From the NCBI GenBank assembly GCA_052246295.1, contig JBQQCO010000003.1: a stretch of DNA of 64,000 bases; one strand, 5' to 3'. How positions within the stretch are numbered: the first letter of the stretch is position 1; every line of letters starts with the position of its first letter. Shown here in pieces: positions 16,755 to 24,775 of the stretch. The notes under the pieces are model-generated. The model did not search any database and had not been told where the DNA came from. It was given only the letters and a program-made list of their open reading frames with translations. The DNA is from Piscibacillus sp052246295 (GTDB lineage: Bacteria; Bacillota; Bacilli; Bacillales; Alkalibacillaceae). The position numbers were made by a program, and so were the translations under genes.

Positions 16755-17318
16755 GTGTCTATAAATGAGTTAAGATTTGACCTTTCTATTAAAGGTAAAA
16801 ATGGCATTGGTTTCTTGTTAGCGGGCTCTATCATTTGGATTGTTATAACTATTATATTTTTATTAGATTTGGATATCTTCACTCAAAATATTTCTTTATT
16901 CTTTGCATCAGGTGCAATGTTTCCTTTAGCGTTATTGTTTTCTGAATTGATTAAAGCCGATTGGAAAATGGATGATAACCCATTAAGTACTTTAGGGTTA
17001 ATTCTAAATTTAGCACAACTAATCTACTTTCCACTAGTGTTTTGGGCTTTTGTTCAAGAGCCTACTATTATGATGATGGTATATGCTGCGATTACGGGCG
17101 CACACTTTTACCCTTATGGCTGGTTTTATCAAGCAACAAGTTACTACATAATAGCACCTATCTTAACTGTTTTAGTTGTTGTATTTCAAGCAATCCAATT
17201 CCCCTTATGGTCCGTTTCACTCTTGATGGTTAGTGGATTACTTATTCTTAGTTGTTTTTTATATGTAGATTATAAAAAGAAGATTAAATTTTATTCAAAT
17301 ACACGACTATCTGCATAA
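16755..17318 (+). CDS. Membrane protein, DUF7010-like
   Basis: 187 residues with about six membrane helices. The central segment VYAAITGAHFYPYGWFYQATSYYIIAPI, which places polar and aromatic residues at a helix break, is characteristic of a small Bacillaceae family I associate with DUF7010. The GTG start follows GGAGG at good spacing. No functional assignment. It is downstream of, and probably co-transcribed with, the DUF1801-like gene. Confidence 0.65.
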   Translation: MSINELRFDLSIKGKNGIGFLLAGSIIWIVITIIFLLDLDIFTQNISLFFASGAMFPLALLFSELIKADWKMDDNPLSTLGLILNLAQLIYFPLVFWAFVQEPTIMMMVYAAITGAHFYPYGWFYQATSYYIIAPILTVLVVVFQAIQFPLWSVSLLMVSGLLILSCFLYVDYKKKIKFYSNTRLSA

Positions 17319-17319
17319 A

Positions 17320-17356
17320 AAAGTAACCACCTTTTCTTTTTTATAAGGTGGTTACG
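17320..17356. terminator. Terminator hairpin
   Basis: An 11-bp perfect stem gtaaccacctt / aaggtggttac. The T run is on the minus-strand side, so it best serves the acyltransferase gene that ends about 115 nt to the right. It may also stop plus-strand transcription. Confidence 0.7.
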
Positions 17357-17469
17357 TGTTAGAAGCGAGTTGCCCCCCTTTATTAAGGGCCTCAACTATG
17401 CTTGACTATAAAAGAGTGACCGAACACTCATAGTTATCATATTATATGCAAATTTGAAGAATTTATACC

Positions 17470-18525
17470 TCATGTACGTAATTTTGCGTCCATATTCGCA
17501 AAACCTAGATCTGTATCAACATCACCGTACATGCGCTGTAAAGGAATGTCTTCACCCGTGAACCATTTTTTCGCATCGAATACAACAGGGTCACGGTCTC
17601 CACCAAGAGTGAACCAAACTTCCATTTCGTTAGGTAAGTAAAGTGACGTATGAATCGTTCCTGCCCAGCTTTTATACTTATCTGCAAATACACCTGCTTC
17701 CGAGTCATTGAAAAATTGAAAAGCCGCTTCAGGTTCTATTAATTGATTGCGATTGTCTTCGATTACATGCTTGCGTTCTAAGGAGTCTTTTAAGTAGCGA
17801 CGGTTTTCTTCAGTTAAAATTTCGAAATGATTTGTGCAAACATTTGCTTCTCGAACTTCAACCGCTCTCGGCCCCGCTTCAATCACAAAGGTCTTCCCGT
17901 GTCTATCTAAAACATTATAACTAAATGCCCCACGATGAGGAACAGACTTGACTAGCTCGATTGCCTCTTCCACCGTTGCACACGTTTCAAGAATCATTCG
18001 TCCTACCATATAACAGACAAATCCATCTGCTGTCTTTCTACGATGGGTGAAATTGTATCCCATCACGAGTCCTTTTTCATTCATGCCATCCATTCGTCCC
18101 GTTATTCTTGAAGTCGGCCCAATAACCGCGTAACCTTCATCTGTTGGTTGATAAAGACAGAACATACCATCATATGTGAACGGGTGAAAATCATAATTAC
18201 GAACCATAAAGCGCTCTGTCGTGTAAATCGAGCACCCACTTTTGTCAGGCTCTACTCGGTAGCCACCAAAATCTCGTAGAACCTCTTCCATCGGTAACTG
18301 CAATCCATCTCGCAGTCCTTCCATCTCTGACCAGATGGATGGTGCGTAACGTTGAAATTGAACTCTAGCCTCATCAACATCTATTTCAAACCTAGGACGC
18401 TTCAACTTCCAACCTTTTTGACGATTACTTACAACAAGTGAATCTCTTAAATTCTTACCCAGTTTATATCCAAAATCATAATGCGAACCTCTAAATTGAA
18501 CAATATCACTATGTATACGTTTCAT
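17470..18525 (-). CDS. C45-family autoproteolytic acyltransferase/hydrolase
   Basis: 351 residues of the peptidase C45 / acyl-CoA:6-aminopenicillanate acyltransferase (NTN-hydrolase) family. The predicted nucleophile is Cys98 in KSGCSIYTT, which would become the N-terminus after self-cleavage. Flanking signatures include MVRNYDFHP, GMNEKGLVMGYNF, AFSYNVLDRHGKTFVIE and TNHF. Relatives hydrolyse amide bonds of small N-acylated compounds; the substrate is unknown. ATG with AGGAATGA upstream, transcribed alone. Confidence 0.85.
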   Translation of the reverse strand: MKRIHSDIVQFRGSHYDFGYKLGKNLRDSLVVSNRQKGWKLKRPRFEIDVDEARVQFQRYAPSIWSEMEGLRDGLQLPMEEVLRDFGGYRVEPDKSGCSIYTTERFMVRNYDFHPFTYDGMFCLYQPTDEGYAVIGPTSRITGRMDGMNEKGLVMGYNFTHRRKTADGFVCYMVGRMILETCATVEEAIELVKSVPHRGAFSYNVLDRHGKTFVIEAGPRAVEVREANVCTNHFEILTEENRRYLKDSLERKHVIEDNRNQLIEPEAAFQFFNDSEAGVFADKYKSWAGTIHTSLYLPNEMEVWFTLGGDRDPVVFDAKKWFTGEDIPLQRMYGDVDTDLGFANMDAKLRT

Positions 18526-18837
18526 GTTTGATCATTCCTTTTTTCATTAACTACAAGGCAATTTTACATAAAAAAAGAGTTAAAGAGAAACTAAAAACTC
18601 TTATTACATTAAAACTTTATCTCGATATAGTGATGAAGTAGGAGTCTATTCTATCTGTCTATTCTACTATAAAAATTAAACATAGCCCGGCACAACTTCA
18701 TTTACAAGTATAGGTTATTTTTACCATAAAAGTTAGTGTGTCGAAATATTAATCCACTATCCCTATTTACCATACTATTTCTCCTTGATTATACTCTTTA
18801 TAAGAATCTTCTAATAATTTAAAAGGAGGAATGCTAG
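18526..18837. other. AT-rich divergent gap without recognised features
   Basis: 312 bases between divergent starts. No hairpin, riboswitch or convincing sigma-A pair was found. It must hold the promoters of the two flanking genes. Confidence 0.5.
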
Positions 18838-20229
18838 TTGAATAAGAAAAAATTATTACTAGCGACGACGTTATCAAGTGTACTAGCCTTTTCATCGTTT
18901 GCTCCAACCACTTTGGCTCATGATGATCTGGATGATAGCGGAGCAGAAAAAGGTGAACGAACAGTTTTTACACCTGAGCAACTTGAACAATTAGGTGAAC
19001 CATTAGAGGATGGGTCTAAAAACCTGAATTTCCTATCTGAAACTGCAGCTGTACAAACAAAGGAAATCTATGAAGGGATTCAAAACAATACTGCAGATGT
19101 TTACGCTCACAAAGGATTCGCCTACTTAGGAACCCACACTGCTAATGGCGGAAATGGTGGTGTACGCGTTTTCGACCTACAAGATCCGGAGAACCCGGAA
19201 GAAGTTGCCGTCTTCGCTCATGATGACGTACCTGGCACTTGGCATGAAAAAGTGATTGTAAAATCAATTAACACACCGCATTTTAGTGGAGACTTGGCGG
19301 TTGTGAGTGTTCAGCAGCTTAATAGAAACGCAGATACATCGGGCGGTTTCTTACTATATGATGTTACTGATCCGTATAACCCTGAAAAATTAGGTTTCTG
19401 GGAAGTGTACGACAATACAAACGGAACACATGAGCTTTATTTAACTCAACAGGGAAATAAAGCGCTAGTATTAACTGCTAACCCTTATGCTGACTATTAC
19501 AGCCATGGGGAAGAGAAAGATTTTCAAATTGTAGATGTAACGGATCCAACTAACCCAGAGACAACATGGCAATTCGACCCTCGTGACTTGCCAGAGGTTT
19601 CGGATGACTTTAATGGCTATCACTGGGAATCGCCAGACGGTAAGACTCGCCCAGTTTTTTCTCATAGTGTCATAGCCGATAACACTGGTAAATATGCTTA
19701 TGTCTCCATGTGGGATTTAGGGACGATTTTATTTGATATAAGTGACCCTGAAAACCCTGAGTACTTAGGTCGAACTGACTTCGCCTCTGATCAACAAGGT
19801 TCTGCGCACTCTGCAACTCTAGCAAAAGGTGGCAACGTGTTAATTGAAACTCGAGAGGTATATGTACCTGTTCGTGAAGGTTATGAAGAGGCTTATGGTT
19901 ATACTAGAATCTTTGACATAAAAGATAAATCAAACCCTGAACTTCTAAGCGAGTTCAAAACTGATTTAGTCGATAATGTTGAAGATGGTGTCACGTTCGC
20001 TAATACAGTACATGACCCGAAAGTACGTGGTAATACGCTTTACCTATCACATTATGCTGGTGGTGTATATGCAGTAGATATTTCCGATGCTAGCAATCCA
20101 GTTCAAATTGGACAATACACTCCAGATCAAGGAAATGTATGGGGAGTTTTTGTGGATCGAAACTACGTACTGGCCTCTGACATGGGACAGGGATTAAAAG
20201 TTTTACAGAAGAATAATAAAGGTAAATAG
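18838..20229 (+). CDS. Secreted LVIVD-repeat protein
   Basis: 463 residues with a Sec signal peptide ending near LAHDDL (about residue 27). The mature part contains repeats of the LVIVD type: GVRVFDLQDPENPEEV, FLLYDVTDPYNPEKLG, FQIVDVTDPTNPETT, ILFDISDPENPEYLG, RIFDIKDKSNPELL and VYAVDISDASNPVQIG. These predict a beta-propeller facing outside the cell. It is strongly acidic, consistent with a halophilic lifestyle. The TTG start has AAAGGAGG at good spacing. Ligand or role unknown. Transcribed alone with its own terminator. Confidence 0.85.
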   Translation: MNKKKLLLATTLSSVLAFSSFAPTTLAHDDLDDSGAEKGERTVFTPEQLEQLGEPLEDGSKNLNFLSETAAVQTKEIYEGIQNNTADVYAHKGFAYLGTHTANGGNGGVRVFDLQDPENPEEVAVFAHDDVPGTWHEKVIVKSINTPHFSGDLAVVSVQQLNRNADTSGGFLLYDVTDPYNPEKLGFWEVYDNTNGTHELYLTQQGNKALVLTANPYADYYSHGEEKDFQIVDVTDPTNPETTWQFDPRDLPEVSDDFNGYHWESPDGKTRPVFSHSVIADNTGKYAYVSMWDLGTILFDISDPENPEYLGRTDFASDQQGSAHSATLAKGGNVLIETREVYVPVREGYEEAYGYTRIFDIKDKSNPELLSEFKTDLVDNVEDGVTFANTVHDPKVRGNTLYLSHYAGGVYAVDISDASNPVQIGQYTPDQGNVWGVFVDRNYVLASDMGQGLKVLQKNNKGK

Positions 20230-20258
20230 TTTCAATATAAAACCTAAATAGATAAAAG

Positions 20259-20297
20259 ACCGTACTACGACTAAAATATCGTAGTACGGTTTTTTAC
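20259..20297. terminator. Bidirectional terminator
   Basis: A 12-bp perfect stem accgtactacga / tcgtagtacggt followed by T6, between convergent genes (the LVIVD protein and glycerate kinase). Confidence 0.9.
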
Positions 20298-21439
20298 TTA
20301 AATTTTTTAACTTGCAAAACCAAATGAGCGACTTGTCGTGCGGTGAACTTCAAATTTTGGTATGTCCGTTCTCTCTCCATCGCATCTTCTAAAGACAATG
20401 GTGATTGTATGATTGAGAAGCAGGCAATTCCTTGGTCATTTAACTGAAACTTTTCTTGCTTAATGGCACCAGCTAAAGCGACGACTGGAACGTCATATTT
20501 TTTCGCCAAATTAGCAACTCCAACAGGTGCTTTTCCCATTGATGTTTGACCATCAAGCATTCCTTCCCCTGTGATGACTAAATCGCTTCCGTCTAAATAC
20601 TTTTCCATTTTTATTAAATCTAATACTAAACCTATTCCTGACTCTAATGTCCCCCCAAGGAACCCAGAAAATGCAGCACCTAATCCACCTGCTGCACCAG
20701 AGCCTGGTTTAGAATGCAAATCGATTCCGAGCTCTTTTTCCACAACATCAGAAAAATGTCTTAATCCACGGTCTAATTCAACAACCATCTCATCCGTTGC
20801 CCCTTTTTGTGGGCCGAAGATATAAGCAGCACCCTTTTCACCGTATAAAGGATTATTGACATCACAAGCAACTCGAAATACACACTCATGAATTCTAGAA
20901 TCTACTTCAGATAAGTTGATACCTTCTATTTCATTTAAAACGTGGCCACCTAATCCTACCTCATCACCTTGTTGGTTTAAAAATTTCACCCCTAATGCTT
21001 GCAACATTCCAACCCCTGCATCATTTGTCGCACTACCACCGAGGCCGACCACGAAATGTCGGCAACCTTTTTCAACGGCGTCTAAAATTAATTCACCGAC
21101 ACCATAGCTCGTAGTTTTAAGCGGGTTTCTGTTCTCATCAGGCACAAGAGGTAATCCACACGTCTCTGCTACTTCAATGACGGCTGTTTTACCATCACCA
21201 GTAAGACCATACTTAGCACGAACATGTTCATGGAGCGGTCCCGTAACCTTTGTTTCAACAATTTTACCAGACGTGGCATGCACAATAGCGTCAACCGTCC
21301 CTTCCCCACCATCAGCAAGTGGCAGAGTGACAATCGTTGCATGATGATTAATCTCACGAATACCATCTGATACTGCTTGACTACCTTCTATTGAAGATAT
21401 ACTTCCTTTAAACGAATCCATTGCGATGATGACTTTCAT
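20294..21439 (-). CDS. glxK: Glycerate kinase
   Basis: 381 residues of the GarK/GlxK (glycerate kinase type I) family, phosphorylating glycerate to 2-phosphoglycerate. Hallmarks: IAMDSFKGSISS at the N-terminus, LPLADGGEGTVDA, HFVVGLGGSATNDAGVGMLQALG, PGSGAAGGLGAA and the C-terminal TGEGMLDGQT. The ATG is chosen because GTG three codons upstream belongs to the AGGAGTG ribosome binding site. It lies 11 nt after the tartrate dehydrogenase-like gene, so the product of that enzyme could be funnelled straight into glycolysis. Confidence 0.92.
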   Translation of the reverse strand: MKVIIAMDSFKGSISSIEGSQAVSDGIREINHHATIVTLPLADGGEGTVDAIVHATSGKIVETKVTGPLHEHVRAKYGLTGDGKTAVIEVAETCGLPLVPDENRNPLKTTSYGVGELILDAVEKGCRHFVVGLGGSATNDAGVGMLQALGVKFLNQQGDEVGLGGHVLNEIEGINLSEVDSRIHECVFRVACDVNNPLYGEKGAAYIFGPQKGATDEMVVELDRGLRHFSDVVEKELGIDLHSKPGSGAAGGLGAAFSGFLGGTLESGIGLVLDLIKMEKYLDGSDLVITGEGMLDGQTSMGKAPVGVANLAKKYDVPVVALAGAIKQEKFQLNDQGIACFSIIQSPLSLEDAMERERTYQNLKFTARQVAHLVLQVKKFK

Positions 21440-21450
21440 TATTGACACTC

Positions 21451-22512
21451 CTAAGCCTTAGCTCTAAGGCGTTTAATAATTTCCTGCGTCACATCTGTAG
21501 TTGAATGTTGACCACCTAAATCAGGAGTCACAATGCGGTCATTTGTCGTCTCTTCAATAACATCTAATAATACTTGTCCAATTTCTTCCTCACCATGATG
21601 ATCTAACAACATTTTAGCTGTCCAAATTTGACCGATTGGATTGGCAACCCCTTTTCCAATAATATCAGGTGCTGAACCATGGACAGGTTCAAACATGGAT
21701 GGGTATTTACCATTCACATTAATATTTCCTGCTGGCGCGACTCCAATACTACCCATAATTCCCGCTCCAACATCTGATAAAATATCTCCGAATAAATTAC
21801 TTGCTACTACAACATCAAATCGACTAGGGTTCGTCACAAAAAATGCTGACAACGCATCAATGTGTTGCTTATCAGTTTTAACATCTGAATAATCTTTTGA
21901 AACATCTTTAAATACTTCATCCCAAAATGGCATGGAGAAGACGATACCATTTGACTTCGTAGCACTCGTTACATGCTTACGACGTTTCGAAGCTAGGTCA
22001 AACGCAAAACGCATAGCACGTTCAGTCGCCTTTCTAGAAAATACGTTGTTTTGGATCGCAATCTCATCTTCACCGCGGTAAATTCGCCCACCGACTGAAC
22101 TGTACTCACCCTCACTATTTTCACGGACGACCATAATGTCAAAGTCATTCGGGTTCACTAATGGTGACTGAATCCCTGGCAACTGTTTGGCTGGACGAAC
22201 ATTTATTGTTTGTTCAAACTCACGACGAATTTTAATGAGAAGTCCCCATAGCGAAATATGGTCTGGGACAAGGTTTTCATTCCCTACCGCACCAAGGAAA
22301 ATAGAATCAAAGTCTGAGAGCCGTTGCATTCCATCCTCTGACATCATCTCCCCATGCTCTAAGTAATACTCACAGCTATATGGGAATTCCTCAAAATCAA
22401 ACTTTAATCCACCATGCATATCTGCAACTGTATGTAGGACATCAATCGCTGCAGGAACAACTTCCTTCCCTACTCCATCACCTGGGATCGATGCAATTTT
22501 AAGCTTTTTCAT
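21451..22512 (-). CDS. Tartrate dehydrogenase / D-malate dehydrogenase-like
   Basis: 353 residues of the isocitrate/isopropylmalate dehydrogenase family: IPGDGVGKEVVPAA, REFEQTINVRPAKQLPG, VVRENSEGEYSSVGGR, ASNLFGDILSDVGAGIMGSIGVAPAGNIN and FEPVHGSAPDIIGKGVANP. The N-terminus, the NSEGEYSSVGG loop and the adjacent glycerate kinase favour the tartrate dehydrogenase/decarboxylase (TtuC/YeaU) branch over LeuB. Such enzymes make glycerate or oxaloglycolate from tartrate, or oxidise D-malate. An AGGAGG site lies before the ATG. A sigma-A promoter and a palindrome lie just upstream, with a GntR gene behind. D-malate specificity cannot be excluded. Confidence 0.85.
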   Translation of the reverse strand: MKKLKIASIPGDGVGKEVVPAAIDVLHTVADMHGGLKFDFEEFPYSCEYYLEHGEMMSEDGMQRLSDFDSIFLGAVGNENLVPDHISLWGLLIKIRREFEQTINVRPAKQLPGIQSPLVNPNDFDIMVVRENSEGEYSSVGGRIYRGEDEIAIQNNVFSRKATERAMRFAFDLASKRRKHVTSATKSNGIVFSMPFWDEVFKDVSKDYSDVKTDKQHIDALSAFFVTNPSRFDVVVASNLFGDILSDVGAGIMGSIGVAPAGNINVNGKYPSMFEPVHGSAPDIIGKGVANPIGQIWTAKMLLDHHGEEEIGQVLLDVIEETTNDRIVTPDLGGQHSTTDVTQEIIKRLRAKA

Positions 22513-22530
22513 AATGATTCCTCCTATTTG

Positions 22531-22545
22531 AGTCGACAGTCGACT
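22531..22545. promoter_or_regulatory. Candidate operator AGTCGACAGTCGACT
   Basis: A 15-nt perfect inverted repeat around a central A. It lies between the predicted transcription start and the ribosome binding site of the tartrate dehydrogenase-like gene. Known FCD-type GntR regulators bind short palindromes, so the adjacent GntR protein is the likely ligand (inference). Confidence 0.6.
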
Positions 22546-22562
22546 GATTACTAGTTAATTCA

Positions 22563-22591
22563 AATATACATTATTTTCTGACATATAGCAA
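22563..22591 (-). promoter_or_regulatory. Sigma-A promoter of the tartrate/glycerate genes
   Basis: On the minus strand, TTGCTA, 17 nt, TATATT. The predicted start of transcription is about 10 nt before the palindromic operator. Confidence 0.6.
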
Positions 22592-22622
22592 TTACTCATT
22601 TGAGACTCGTTACCACTATATT

Positions 22623-22732
22623 TATGGGGAAAAATATTGTTTTATGGGGAATTTTTCGATTTTTATGGGGAAAGAATCTGATTTATGGGGAATTTTTTTA
22701 ATATATGGGGAAAATTTTAAAATTATAGGGAA
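22623..22732. repeat. Tandem repeat tract 3, TATGGGGAA family, six units
   Basis: Cores TATGGGGA start at 22623, 22643, 22664, 22684, 22704 and (as TATAGGGA) 22724, separated by AT-rich spacers of changing sequence. Spacing is 20 or 21 nt. It lies between the tartrate promoter and the end of the GntR gene. Confidence 0.9.
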
Positions 22733-22767
22733 ATCGGTCCCACCGTAAGCTATAGCCAACCGTGAGA

Positions 22768-23412
22768 CTACTCCAATACTTCAAGTAAATGCTTTACATC
22801 TAAATCAAGATGCTTCATCATCTCATCCGCAGCTTGATCGGCCTTCCGCTTCTTCATATAACTAAATATCCCTCGATGCTGATCTAGAATATCATGCGCA
22901 CGGTTAGCACCCGTGAAATTTAAAATTCTAAAATAGTGAACCAAACTGTTTAAGTCTTCTACCTGCTTTTGTAGTCTTGAGTTTTTCGTAAACTCTAAAA
23001 TTAAACTATGAAACTGTTCATTTAAGGTAATGATTGATTTTGATTCGGCCCCTTCATTTAGAGCCGATTCCGTTTGATCTAAAACATCTTCTATTTTTTG
23101 TAACTCGCTATCTGATGCAATCTCGGTCGTTAAGCGAACCGCAAATGATTCAAGCGCTTGTCTACAAAAATAGACTTCTTTAACATCCTTTATATTAGGC
23201 TCATAGACGACGACTTTAGATTTTTCTACGACTAGCAATCCTTCTTTTTCTAAAATACGAATGGCTTCACGTATTGGACTTTTACTCACCTGATGTTCAC
23301 GAGCTAACTGAGTTTCATTAATGCGATCACCTGGTTGATACTTTCCATCGAAAATCATTTGTTTAATCATATGATAAAACTGCACGTAATACGGCGCTTG
23401 TTTTTCTAACAT
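22768..23412 (-). CDS. GntR-family transcriptional regulator (FadR/FCD subfamily)
   Basis: 214 residues. The N-terminal winged helix shows YQPGDRINETQLAREHQVSKSPIREAIRILEKEGLL, the GntR signature. The C-terminal FCD helical ligand-binding domain shows CRQALESFAVRL, LNEQFHSLI and HRGIFSYMKKRKADQAADEMMKHL, with metal-binding His positions typical of the domain. It precedes the tartrate dehydrogenase-like and glycerate kinase genes in the same orientation and probably controls them through the palindrome near 22.54 kb. Ligand likely a dicarboxylate or hydroxyacid (inference). Confidence 0.88.
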   Translation of the reverse strand: MLEKQAPYYVQFYHMIKQMIFDGKYQPGDRINETQLAREHQVSKSPIREAIRILEKEGLLVVEKSKVVVYEPNIKDVKEVYFCRQALESFAVRLTTEIASDSELQKIEDVLDQTESALNEGAESKSIITLNEQFHSLILEFTKNSRLQKQVEDLNSLVHYFRILNFTGANRAHDILDQHRGIFSYMKKRKADQAADEMMKHLDLDVKHLLEVLE

Positions 23413-23483
23413 ATCCTGTACTCCTCTGTGTCTCTTATTGTGGTTTTACTATAAACAAAAACGCTCGAATTATCAAACTTCAT

Positions 23484-23655
23484 TCTAATTAAGCCGATTC
23501 AACCAGACGACGAATTTCACTTGTTATTACAGTTTATTTAAGATGAAGGCTTTAAGGTCGCAGGTGATGCAATTGAACGCGCAATTATCGACCACTACAT
23601 TAGTCATGATGAAAAAGAGCACCTGTCCGAAATACAAGTGCCCGTTTTATCATAA
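23484..23655 (+). pseudogene. Remnant of an unidentified gene (C-terminal fragment)
   Basis: On the plus strand, a frame reading IQPDDEFHLLLQFI, a TAA stop, then DEGFKVAGDAIERAIIDHY and ISHDEKEHLSEIQVPVLS up to a TAA. It has protein-like composition and codon use. A proper plus-strand terminator follows the stop immediately. No start codon or ribosome binding site is visible. It looks like the decayed 3' end of a gene whose family I do not recognise. Confidence 0.45.
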
Positions 23656-23684
23656 CCGCCTATTTTGGGCGGTTTATTTTTTTG
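23652..23684 (+). terminator. Rho-independent terminator after the gene remnant
   Basis: The hairpin aaccgcc / ggcggtt with a 6-nt loop is followed by a T run on the plus strand only. No intact plus-strand gene ends here, which supports the remnant interpretation. Confidence 0.75.
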
Positions 23685-24159
23685 TCACTGGAAAATGTAC
23701 TTCCAATACTGATTCAGGACTGTCTCCTTTAAAACCTTCACCATAATACTCATACTCAAAGGCACCTGATTTCTGGTAGTCAGATTGAGGTAACCATTCA
23801 TTATAAAAATAATTAAACCCTTTTCCGATCTCTTTTATTTCACCTTGGTAACGAACAATCGCGTACTCCTGCTCTGGAATTTCCTTCACGACCATTCCTT
23901 CTGGTACATCATCCACACTCGTTACCACTACTCCAGCTGTATAAAGGAAACGGTTCCCTAGCTGCCAACCTTTTGGAAACTCAATCAACCCATATCCTTC
24001 ATGCTGATTCTTGACGTTAGGAATGCGTTCCGTAGATTGATTAAATTCCTCCCAAAGACCTGGGATTGAATTCGGTTCACTCTTTTTCATAATGCCGTAT
24101 GTTTTAATCTCTATTCCAATCAGGGTAACCTTGTCCCTTTTTTCAACACGTACGTCCAT
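23674..24159 (-). CDS. GyrI-like effector-binding domain protein
   Basis: 161 residues forming a stand-alone AraC-type effector-binding (GyrI/BmrR-C) domain, without a DNA-binding domain. Signatures are VTLIGIEIKTYG, IPGLWEEF, YGLIEFPKGW, YTAGVVVTSVDDVPEGMVVKEIPEQEYAIVRYQGEI and the final YEYYGEGFKGDSPESVLEVHFPV. Related proteins such as B. subtilis YobU bind or hydrolyse small hydrophobic compounds. AGGAGGT ribosome binding site. Confidence 0.83.
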   Translation of the reverse strand: MDVRVEKRDKVTLIGIEIKTYGIMKKSEPNSIPGLWEEFNQSTERIPNVKNQHEGYGLIEFPKGWQLGNRFLYTAGVVVTSVDDVPEGMVVKEIPEQEYAIVRYQGEIKEIGKGFNYFYNEWLPQSDYQKSGAFEYEYYGEGFKGDSPESVLEVHFPVTKK

Positions 24160-24242
24160 AGCTACCTCCTGTGGTCCTTCTTTTTGACTCTATTATAACA
24201 GTTCTTTAAAATGTAAGTAATAACCAATAGGAGGTATGGCCA

Positions 24243-24617
24243 ATGGGACTATTTGACGGCATGATGGGTAACGCTTCTGAGATGGACACCCATAAGGTAC
24301 AGGATGAACTTACCGAATTGCTGGCACCAAGCGAGCAAGTCGAACATGCTTATAAATTGATTCGGGATTTATTTGTTTTTACAAATAAACGACTAATCTT
24401 AATCGACAAACAAGGGATGACAGGTAAGAAGACGGAATACCACTCCATCCCTTACAAAAGCATTACCCACTTCTCTATTGAAACAGCTGGCACCTTCGAT
24501 TTAGACGCTGAACTTAAAATCTGGATCTCCGGCAGCTCAACACCACTCGAGAAGACATTTAACAAGCAACTTAACATCTACAAGGTACAATCCGTATTAG
24601 CTGAATATGTTTTATAA
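24243..24617 (+). CDS. Bacterial PH-domain protein
   Basis: 124 residues of the bacterial pleckstrin-homology (bPH) family: a short amphipathic N-terminus (MGLFDGMMGNASEMD), then LLAPSEQVEHAYKLIRDLFVFTNKRLILIDKQGMTGKKTEYHSIPYKSITHFSIETAG and a closing helix. The LFVFTNKRLILID strand pair is diagnostic. Cytosolic, function unknown; homologues are common single genes in Firmicutes. AGGAGGT ribosome binding site. Confidence 0.85.
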   Translation: MGLFDGMMGNASEMDTHKVQDELTELLAPSEQVEHAYKLIRDLFVFTNKRLILIDKQGMTGKKTEYHSIPYKSITHFSIETAGTFDLDAELKIWISGSSTPLEKTFNKQLNIYKVQSVLAEYVL

Positions 24618-24621
24618 ATGG

Positions 24622-24655
24622 TTGCGGGACTTCTGATTGAGGTCCCGCTTTGTTT
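24622..24655 (+). terminator. Terminator of the PH-domain gene
   Basis: The hairpin gcgggac / gtcccgc with an 11-nt loop is followed by TTTGTTTT. Repeat tract 4 begins directly after it. Confidence 0.75.
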
Positions 24656-24775
24656 TATGGGGAATTTTTCTGATATATAGGGAAAAATTTTAATTTATGG
24701 GGGAAAATTTCATTTTATAGGGAAAAATCTAATTTTATGGGGAAATTTTTAAATATATGGGGAATTTATTAATTT
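24656..24775. repeat. Tandem repeat tract 4, TATGGGGAA family, six units
   Basis: Cores start at 24656, 24676, 24696, 24716, 24736 and 24756, spaced exactly 20 nt, alternating between TATGGGG and TATAGGG. The last unit runs into the end of the NERD gene and supplies its final codons and stop. Confidence 0.92.
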
